In this document: positions 1-4,636 of the stretch, piece after piece
How the letters are laid out: each line of letters starts with the position of its first letter
How positions within the stretch are numbered: the stretch's first letter is position 1
DNA from: JAKLKS01 sp964370855
Lineage (GTDB): Bacteria; Planctomycetota; JAJSAM01; JAKLKS01
Direction of reading: 5' to 3'
Length of the DNA stretch: 6,158 nucleotides
NCBI GenBank assembly: GCA_964370855.1
Contig: CAYJMF010000190.1
Coordinates: 1 to 6,158 of the forward strand
Program-made: the position numbers and the translations under genes
The notes under the pieces: model-generated
The model's database searches: none
Told to the model about the DNA's origin: nothing
Seen by the model: only the letters and a program-made list of their open reading frames with translations

Positions 1-45
1 CGCCCCCGCCCCCGCCGCCAATCTGGGTCGGGTTCAGTATGGCGG
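1..45 (-). repeat. Hairpin repeat, left copy (inverted relative to the copy at 6104-6148)
   Basis: These 45 bases are an exact reverse complement of 6104-6148. Within them, CCGCCAATCTG (15-25) and CAGTATGGCGG (35-45) pair as an imperfect stem: six outer pairs, two mismatches, three inner pairs, around the 9-base loop 26-34. The other side (1-14) is a C-rich tail of two C5 runs. The repeat touches the window edge, so its true left end is unknown. It lies in non-coding sequence about 80 bases upstream of the KAS III gene. Size, dyad symmetry and edge-of-gene position resemble dispersed intergenic palindromic (REP-like) repeats. A contig-end artefact is the main alternative. Confidence 0.85.
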
Positions 46-66
46 TGCCTCCCCCGCCCGCGGCGT

Positions 67-72
67 TACACT
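67..72 (+). promoter_or_regulatory. Possible -10 box for the KAS III gene
   Basis: TACACT keeps the key TA...T positions of the sigma-70 TATAAT box, in an otherwise G/C-only stretch. It would start transcription near base 79 and leave a leader of about 47 bases with the GAGGAG site. No -35 match stands at the usual 16-18 base distance, so this is a weak call. Confidence 0.25.
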
Positions 73-112
73 CCCTCCTTCCGCGCAGGCCCGGCGCTCC
101 CTTCCCCCGGGC

Positions 113-118
113 GAGGAG
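113..118 (+). promoter_or_regulatory. Shine-Dalgarno site that fixes the TTG start of the KAS III gene
   Basis: GAGGAG lies 8 bases before the TTG at 127-129, which is ideal spacing. There is no ATG or GTG near the expected N-terminus in that frame, so the site decides for TTG. Confidence 0.7.
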
Positions 119-126
119 TCGACACC

Positions 127-1266
127 TTGCCGAAGACGCTTCCGTTCCTCCCCGGGGTCCGGCTTCTCGGCACCGGCTCCTTCACGGGCTCCCGGATGGT
201 GGACAACGCCGCCCTGGAGAAGCTCGTCGGGAACTACGACGCCGCCTCCGGCTCCTTCGGGCCCTGGGTGGAGCGGGTCACCCACATCAAGGAGCGCCGA
301 TTCGCCGCCGAGGGGGAGACCGTCGCCACCATGGGGCGCGAGGCCGCCCACCGCGCCATCGAGGCCTCCGGCGTGGCGAAGGAGGACATCGACCTCGTCC
401 TCCTCTGCTCCTTCACCTACATCGAGCTCTACCCCGGCGACTGCGTCGAGATCGCCCGCTCCATCAACGGGCGCTGCGGGGCCATCAACCTCTCCGGCGG
501 CTGCGCCGGGTCGGTGTACGGCATGGCCATGGGCATGGCCATGGTGAAGGCCGGCCACGCCCGCAACGTCGTCGTCATCGGCGCCGAGCACCTCACCCCG
601 GTGACGGACTTCGACGATCCCATCACCGCCATCCTCTTCTCCGACGGGGCCGGGGCCGCGGTCATCGGCCGGCGCGAGGGGCCCGCGGGGTCCGGGTTCA
701 TCGACCGGAGCGTGCTCCGGCACGACTACGCGCCGACGAACATCACCATGAGCAACGCCAACATGGCCATCCCCTCCCGCATCGTGGGGAAGGCCGAGGG
801 GCGCAAGCACGGGTTCGCCGTGGAGCGCCAGGCGCTGGCCATGGCAGGGGGCCCCCGCGTGCTCCGCAACGCCATCAACGCCATGGCCGACGTGACCGTC
901 GGCCTCCTCGGGTACGGCCTCGACGACCTCAAGGAGGGGAACGCCGATCTCCGGGCCCTCCTCGACTCCGCCTTCCTCGTCCCCCACCAGGCCAACGGCC
1001 GCATCGTGGACGGGCTCCAGGAGAAGCTCGGCATGCCCGAGGAGCGGGTCTACAGGACCGTCTATCTCAAGGGGAACATGTCCTCGGCGACCAACATGGT
1101 CACCCTCGACTACGCCATGCGCGAGGGGAACCTCCGGCGCCGGGAGCGCCCCGACGGCACCGGCGACATCACCCCCTGCGGGCGCCGCCTCGAGGCCGGG
1201 GACCTCGTCGTGCTCACCACCATCGGGGGCGGGTACCTCTACGGGGCCGTCGGGTTTAGACTCTAG
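127..1266 (+). CDS. fabH: Beta-ketoacyl-ACP synthase III family enzyme (FabH-like, extended)
   Basis: Cytosolic thiolase-fold condensing enzyme. FabH joins an acyl-CoA starter to malonyl-ACP to begin fatty-acid chains. The 379-residue protein aligns by eye with FabH from end to end: LLGTGSF at 13-19, the ETVATMG helix start at 64-70, nucleophile Cys126 in GGCAGS, LFSDGAGAAVIG at 170-181, His287 in VPHQAN, Asn317 in KGNMSS, and the closing GGGYLYGA at 367-374. The Cys-His-Asn triad is complete, so a decarboxylating condensation is expected. It is about 60 residues longer than E. coli FabH (317). Extra sequence lies near residues 38-46, around 205-240 and 337-353, all away from the catalytic motifs. 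The start is TTG, chosen on the GAGGAG site. No other lipid genes are adjacent, so starter specificity is open: it may be a housekeeping FabH or a paralogue for a special lipid or polyketide. The symbol denotes the family. Confidence 0.88.
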   Translation: MPKTLPFLPGVRLLGTGSFTGSRMVDNAALEKLVGNYDAASGSFGPWVERVTHIKERRFAAEGETVATMGREAAHRAIEASGVAKEDIDLVLLCSFTYIELYPGDCVEIARSINGRCGAINLSGGCAGSVYGMAMGMAMVKAGHARNVVVIGAEHLTPVTDFDDPITAILFSDGAGAAVIGRREGPAGSGFIDRSVLRHDYAPTNITMSNANMAIPSRIVGKAEGRKHGFAVERQALAMAGGPRVLRNAINAMADVTVGLLGYGLDDLKEGNADLRALLDSAFLVPHQANGRIVDGLQEKLGMPEERVYRTVYLKGNMSSATNMVTLDYAMREGNLRRRERPDGTGDITPCGRRLEAGDLVVLTTIGGGYLYGAVGFRL

Positions 1267-1278
1267 GTTCCATTCCGT

Positions 1279-1307
1279 CCCCTCCCCTCACCTCCCCTCC
1301 CCGGAGG
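1279..1307 (+). promoter_or_regulatory. C-rich leader with repeated anti-Shine-Dalgarno motifs and the ribosome binding site of the coiled-coil gene
   Basis: Between the KAS III stop and the next GTG lies a pure pyrimidine tract broken by a single A: C4-T-C4, TCACCT, C4-T-C4 (1279-1302), followed at once by GGAGG (1303-1307), 6 bases before the GTG start. CCTCC, the exact complement of GGAGG, occurs at 1281-1285, 1291-1295 and 1296-1300. The 1291 copy could form a 5-bp stem over the ribosome binding site with a 7-base loop. On the opposite strand the tract has four G4 runs with short spacers, a textbook G-quadruplex pattern. Any regulatory role is inference. Confidence 0.5.
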
Positions 1308-1313
1308 CCCACA

Positions 1314-2126
1314 GTGAAGACCGGCCCCCTCGTCGTCCTCAACCTCCTCGTCACCGTGGCCGTGGTCGCCGCGGCGGACGCGCTGACCTCCGCCCCCGCC
1401 GCCCCCACCCCGGCGGGCGGCGCCGCCCCCCCCCCCCCGGGGAGCGGCGTCGAAAAGCGGGTGGAGGGGCTCGAGGCGGAGGTCTCCGAACTCCGGGGCG
1501 CCGTGGAGCGCCTGCGGGCCGACCTCGAGGCCGAACGGGGCCGCTCCTCCGCCGAGACCTCCCTGCTGCGCGCCGAGGTGGCCGCGGGGAAGGAGGCCGT
1601 GGACGCGGCGAAGGTCCTCCTCGACGGGGCCGGGGTGACCCTCCCCGGCGACGGCGCGCCGGAGAAGAAGACCGACATGGACGCCTTCGCGAAGGAGGTG
1701 TCAAAGGCGATGAAGAAGGGGATCGGCCAGGAGTTCCGGCGCATCGCCGAGCTCGTGACGGCGCCGACGCCGGAGGCCCTGGAGCTGCGGCGCCGGCAGA
1801 TCCGGATGTTCGCCAACGCCATGGGGACCAACGCCGGCCTCGACCAGGCCCAGGTCGCCACCTTCGAGGCCATCCTCAACGAGACCGACGAGAGGGCGCG
1901 GGAGGACCTCCGTCCCCTGCTCCAGGGGGTGGAGGACTACTCGAAGGTGGACTACCCGAAGGTGAAGAAGCTCACGACGGACGCCTTCGGCGCCCAGGAC
2001 TCCCGCATCGAGCAGGAGTTCCCCAAGGACAAGGCCGACAGCCTGAAGACCCAGCTGGAGCCGGTCCGCAACCTCTTCGGGGCGATGCTCGACGAGCTGG
2101 AGAAGCAGGGCACGGCGGCGAAGTAG
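1314..2126 (+). CDS. Membrane-anchored coiled-coil protein of unknown function
   Basis: I do not recognise this 270-residue protein. It opens with a hydrophobic segment (about 5-23, PLVVLNLLVTVAVVAA), an uncleaved anchor or signal peptide with no lipobox cysteine. An Ala/Pro/Gly linker (24-45) follows. A strict heptad pattern has hydrophobics at V46, V50, L53, V57, L60, V64, L67 and L71, then further charged helix to about residue 100. The C-terminal half (120-265) is charged, helical and soluble-looking. GLDQAQVATFEAIL at 175-188 faintly recalls the LTxxQ segment of Spy/CpxP-type periplasmic proteins, too weakly to assign. There is no Cys, Trp or His. The likely topology is a short cytoplasmic end with the bulk outside the membrane. 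It starts with GTG, 6 bases after GGAGG, and lies 47 bases after the KAS III stop, so the two may be co-transcribed. A run of 13 C (1426-1438) encodes part of the proline stretch. Confidence 0.75.
   Translation: MKTGPLVVLNLLVTVAVVAAADALTSAPAAPTPAGGAAPPPPGSGVEKRVEGLEAEVSELRGAVERLRADLEAERGRSSAETSLLRAEVAAGKEAVDAAKVLLDGAGVTLPGDGAPEKKTDMDAFAKEVSKAMKKGIGQEFRRIAELVTAPTPEALELRRRQIRMFANAMGTNAGLDQAQVATFEAILNETDERAREDLRPLLQGVEDYSKVDYPKVKKLTTDAFGAQDSRIEQEFPKDKADSLKTQLEPVRNLFGAMLDELEKQGTAAK
1426..1438 (+). repeat. Homopolymer of 13 C inside the coiled-coil gene
   Basis: Thirteen consecutive C encode the end of an Ala codon and the Pro-Pro-Pro-Pro stretch (residues 38-42) between the membrane anchor and the coiled coil. 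The current length keeps the frame open. A change by one or two bases would cut the protein off right after its anchor. Runs like this are prone to slippage in the cell and to miscounting in sequencing. Confidence 0.9.
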
Positions 2127-2177
2127 CGCGCCGCGCCCCGCCTCCCCGGGCCAGCCTCCGCGCAGAGGGTGCCCGCC

Positions 2178-2732
2178 CTACCGGTCCGCCTTCACGACCC
2201 CCTGGCCGATGCGGCCGCCGGCGCCGCCCGTGGGCTGGGTGATGAAGTCGTCGGGCTTCTCGTGGACGATGATGGAGCGGCCGAGGATGTCCTTCTCGCA
2301 GCCGCAGCCCATGCCGAGGAGGGTGGTGGTCATCTCGAGGCCGCCCTTCCCGTCCTCCCCCACCTCGATGTTGCCGAGGTCGCCGAGGTGGAACTCGCCG
2401 TCGGCCTGCATCCACTTCCCGTGCTTCTTCTTCGTCGGGTTCCAGTGGCCGCCGGCGGAGGAGCCGTCGGGGGCGGTGCAGTCGCCGTGCTCGTGGAGGT
2501 GGACCGCGTGGAGGCCCGGGGCGACGCCGGCAACGTCGATGCGGACGTGGATCCAGTCCCCCTCGATGCGGGTGAAGCGGGCCGTGCCCGCGAGCCTGCT
2601 CCCGCTCTTGGCCTCGAGGACGGCGGTGGCGGAGCGCAGCGGCCCCTTCTCCGTGGAGCGGCAGCCCGGCAGGACGGCGACGAGGGCGGCGGCGAGTCCG
2701 AGGCCGAGGAGCGGCAGGAAGCGGCTTCTCAT
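2178..2732 (-). CDS. sodC: Cu/Zn superoxide dismutase, predicted lipoprotein
   Basis: Converts superoxide to hydrogen peroxide and oxygen outside the cytoplasm. I start it at the ATG 2732-2730 because AAGGAGGA lies 6 bases upstream; a farther in-frame ATG (2771) has no such site. This gives 184 residues. Residues 1-24 form a lipoprotein signal (MRSR, hydrophobic core, LPGC with Cys24 as lipidation site). The SodC beta-barrel follows. Copper ligands are His78, His80, bridging His96 and His157; zinc ligands are His96, His104, His115 and Asp118. Active-site Arg174 sits in GGAGGR. All are present, so an active enzyme is expected. Oddities: Cys85 (human C57 position) has no usual partner because the C146 position is Gln177. 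Two extra cysteines, 143 and 145 (GCGC), lie before the ILGR strand. His82 replaces the common Phe in HEFGD. The gene is convergent with the coiled-coil gene (51-base gap) and divergent from gatC. Confidence 0.95.
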   Translation of the reverse strand: MRSRFLPLLGLGLAAALVAVLPGCRSTEKGPLRSATAVLEAKSGSRLAGTARFTRIEGDWIHVRIDVAGVAPGLHAVHLHEHGDCTAPDGSSAGGHWNPTKKKHGKWMQADGEFHLGDLGNIEVGEDGKGGLEMTTTLLGMGCGCEKDILGRSIIVHEKPDDFITQPTGGAGGRIGQGVVKADR

Positions 2733-2738
2733 GGCGGG

Positions 2739-2746
2739 TCCTCCTT
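2739..2746 (-). promoter_or_regulatory. Strong ribosome binding site that fixes the sodC start
   Basis: On the minus strand AAGGAGGA stands 6 bases before the ATG at 2732. It gives the signal peptide a normal short positively charged N-terminus and rules out the 13-residue longer start at 2771. Confidence 0.8.
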
Positions 2747-2761
2747 CGCGGCGGTTGGAAA

Positions 2762-2780
2762 CCCCGAGCATACACCGGGG
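2762..2780 (-). promoter_or_regulatory. Possible sodC -10 box inside a small dyad
   Basis: On the minus strand TATGCT (2772-2767) matches four of six -10 positions and would start transcription near 2760, giving a leader of about 28 bases with the ribosome binding site. It sits in the loop of a perfect 5-bp inverted repeat, CCCCG (2762-2766) and CGGGG (2776-2780). The dyad could be an operator or a chance effect of high GC. No clear -35 box is seen. Confidence 0.3.
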
Positions 2781-2820
2781 ACGGGCGCGCCGCGTGCTTC
2801 CCCGCCCGGCACCCGCCGCC

Positions 2821-2826
2821 TATACT
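2821..2826 (+). promoter_or_regulatory. -10 promoter box of the gatCAB operon, probable leaderless start
   Basis: TATACT matches five of six -10 positions in a region almost devoid of A/T. Only 7 bases separate it from the gatC ATG (2834), so transcription should begin at or one base before the A of the ATG. There is no Shine-Dalgarno sequence between them (only CCCCCCG). The TTCCCC at 2798-2803 sits at 17-base spacing but is a poor -35. This arrangement is the standard signature of leaderless transcripts in high-GC bacteria. Confidence 0.65.
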
Positions 2827-2833
2827 CCCCCCG

Positions 2834-3163
2834 ATGACCCTCCCCCCCCACGGCCCCGACGAGGTCCGGCGCATCGCCGCCCTGGCCCGGATCCGCCTCA
2901 CCGACGGGGAGGCGGCCGACCTCGCGCGGGACTTCGGGAGCATCCTCGGCTACGTGGACCGCCTGCGCGCCCGGGACGAGGCCGACGGCGTGGAGCCCCT
3001 CGTGCACGCCGTCCCTCCGGAGGAGCCCGCCGCCTCGCTCCGCGCCGACGTGCCCGCCGGCGGCCCCGCCGCCCCCCTCCCCTTCGAGCAGGTGGCCGCC
3101 CTCGCGCCGGACGTCGAGGGGCGCCACCTGCGCGTGCCCCGCGTGCTCGAGGAGGGGCGCTGA
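2834..3163 (+). CDS. gatC: Asp-tRNA(Asn)/Glu-tRNA(Gln) amidotransferase subunit C
   Basis: Small scaffold subunit of the GatCAB transamidosome. It wraps around GatA and bridges it to GatB, stabilising the enzyme that amidates mischarged Glu-tRNA(Gln) or Asp-tRNA(Asn). The 109-residue protein has the family layout: N-terminal helices DEVRRIAALARIRL (9-22) and FGSILGYVDRL (34-44), the turn GVEPLVH (52-58), LRADVP (69-74), and the C-terminal APDVEG...VPRVLE (91-106), which lies on GatA in known structures. Usual length is about 95; the excess is an Ala/Pro/Gly linker around 73-82. The ATG follows the TATACT box by 7 bases without a ribosome binding site, so initiation is probably leaderless. Its 3' end supplies the GGAGGGG site for gatA, whose start is 3 bases after the gatC stop. 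Confidence 0.95.
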   Translation: MTLPPHGPDEVRRIAALARIRLTDGEAADLARDFGSILGYVDRLRARDEADGVEPLVHAVPPEEPAASLRADVPAGGPAAPLPFEQVAALAPDVEGRHLRVPRVLEEGR

Positions 3164-3166
3164 CCC

Positions 3167-4636
3167 GTGGCCGATCTCCCCCTCCACGCGCTCCCCACGA
3201 CGGCCGTCCGCGACGGCGTCGCCGCGGGCCGCTTCACCGCGGAGGAGGTCGCGGTCCACTTCCTCGACCGGATCGCGCGGCTCGACGGGGAGGTGAAGGC
3301 CTTCCTCCGCGTGGACGCCGACGGGGCGCTCCGCGCGGCCCGGGCCTGCGACGCCCGCCGGGACGCCGGCGGCCCGGCCCGCCCCCTCGAGGGGGTGCCC
3401 GTGGCGGTGAAGGACAACCTCCACGTCGCGGGGCTGCCCACGACCTGCGCCTCCCGCATCCTCGAGGGGTTCACGGCGCCGCGGGACGCGACGGCCGTGG
3501 CGCGCCTCCGGGCCGCGGGGGCGGTGATCCTCGGGAAGACGAACCTCGACGAGTTCGCCATGGGCTCCTCCACGGAGAACTCCGCCTTCGGCCCGACGCG
3601 GAACCCCCGCGACCTCTCCCGCGTGCCCGGCGGCTCCTCCGGCGGCTCCGCGGCGGCGGTGGCGGCGGGCTTCGCCCCCCTCGCGCTCGGCTCCGACACC
3701 GGCGGCTCCATCCGGCAGCCCGCGGCCCTCTGCGGGATCACCGGGCTGAAGCCGACCTACGGGCGGGTCTCGCGCAACGGGCTCGTCGCCTTCGGCTCCT
3801 CCCTCGACCAGGTGGGCCCCCTCTGCCGGACCGTGGGGGACGCCGCCCTGGCCCTCTCCGTGCTGGCGGGGCACGACCCCCTCGACGCGACGAGCCTCGC
3901 CGTGGACGCCCCCGCGGCGGCGGCGGCGGCGCTGGGGGTGCGGGGGCTCCGCGTGGGCGTGGTGCGGGAGCACCTCGATTCCCCGGGCCTCGAGCCCGGG
4001 GTCCGGACCCGGGTGGAGGCGGCCCTCGGGGCGCTCACGGCGGCCGGCGCCGAGGTGCGCGAGATCTCCCTCCCCCGCTCCGGGGACGGCATCGCGGTCT
4101 ACTACCTCGTCGCCACCAGCGAGGCGTCGAGCAACCTCGCCCGCTACGACGGCGTGCGCTACGGGCTCCGCGTCCCCGGCGGCGACCTGGCGGCCCTCTA
4201 CGAGGAGACCCGCGACCGCGGCTTCGGGACCGAGGTGAAGCGGCGCATCCTGCTCGGGACCTTCGCGCTCTCCGCGGGCTACGCCGACGCCTACTACCAG
4301 CGGGCGCTCCGCGTGCGGCGGCTCATCGCCGACGACCTCGACCGGGCCTTCCGCGACGTGGACGCCGTCGTCGGGCCCACGGCGCCGGGGACCGCCTTCC
4401 CCCTCGGGTCGAAGACCGGCGATCCCCTCTCCATGTACCTCTGCGACGTCTTCGCCGTGACGGCGAACCTCGCCGGCATCCCCGCCGTCTCCGTGCCCTG
4501 CGGCCCGGACGGGAGCGGGCTCCCCGTGGGCTTCCAGGTGATGGCGCCGGTGCTCCGCGAGGACGTGGCGCTGCGGCTGGCGGCGGCCGTCGAGGCGGCG
4601 ATGCCTCCCCTCCCGCCGGCGGGGGCCTTCGCGTGA
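3167..4636 (+). CDS. gatA: Asp-tRNA(Asn)/Glu-tRNA(Gln) amidotransferase subunit A (glutaminase subunit)
   Basis: Amidase-signature subunit of GatCAB. It releases ammonia from glutamine, and the ammonia is passed through a channel to GatB. Length is 489 residues, normal for the family. The Ser-cisSer-Lys triad is visible: Lys82 in VAVKDN, cis-Ser157 in PGGSSGGSAAAV (154-165), and nucleophile Ser181 in GSDTGGSIRQPA (175-186), with the 24-residue gap between the serines expected for amidases. Other family segments are GKTNLDEFAMGSSTENSAFGP (123-143), GLKPTYGRVSRNGL (193-206) and the C-terminal NLAGIPAVSVPCG. The start is GTG, 3 bases after the gatC stop, with GGAGGGG in the gatC tail as ribosome binding site. 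The stop overlaps the gatB start as GTGA, implying translational coupling. Short GCG repeats encode Ala5 near 3912. Nothing suggests loss of function. Confidence 0.97.
   Translation: MADLPLHALPTTAVRDGVAAGRFTAEEVAVHFLDRIARLDGEVKAFLRVDADGALRAARACDARRDAGGPARPLEGVPVAVKDNLHVAGLPTTCASRILEGFTAPRDATAVARLRAAGAVILGKTNLDEFAMGSSTENSAFGPTRNPRDLSRVPGGSSGGSAAAVAAGFAPLALGSDTGGSIRQPAALCGITGLKPTYGRVSRNGLVAFGSSLDQVGPLCRTVGDAALALSVLAGHDPLDATSLAVDAPAAAAAALGVRGLRVGVVREHLDSPGLEPGVRTRVEAALGALTAAGAEVREISLPRSGDGIAVYYLVATSEASSNLARYDGVRYGLRVPGGDLAALYEETRDRGFGTEVKRRILLGTFALSAGYADAYYQRALRVRRLIADDLDRAFRDVDAVVGPTAPGTAFPLGSKTGDPLSMYLCDVFAVTANLAGIPAVSVPCGPDGSGLPVGFQVMAPVLREDVALRLAAAVEAAMPPLPPAGAFA

Noticed and set aside
34..987. 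Long open frame on the minus strand opposite the KAS III gene
   Set aside because: Its product is a low-complexity Gly/Val/His/Glu mix with no family motifs. It is the antisense shadow expected when codon position three is nearly always G or C.
39..1259. Second plus-strand open frame of 406 codons overlapping the KAS III gene
   Set aside because: Arg/His/Pro-rich translation with no domain, in another frame of a gene whose catalytic motifs are intact.
2127..2177. Bidirectional terminator between the coiled-coil gene and sodC
   Set aside because: Only a 4-bp CCTC/GAGG stem is present and there is no T-tract on either strand.
2769..2771. Upstream ATG as the sodC start (197 residues)
   Set aside because: It lacks a ribosome binding site, lies inside the likely -10 box, and would add 13 hydrophilic residues ahead of a normal lipoprotein signal.
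2784..2791. GGCGCGCC palindrome in the sodC-gatC intergenic region
   Set aside because: An 8-base all-GC palindrome is easily explained by base composition and has no further symmetry around it.
2169..2837. 222-codon plus-strand open frame across sodC
   Set aside because: No recognisable motifs; sodC on the minus strand carries every metal ligand and a signal peptide.
2729..3973. 414-codon minus-strand open frame opposite gatC and gatA
   Set aside because: Composition is typical of an antisense frame; gatC and gatA on the other strand are certain and fill the region.
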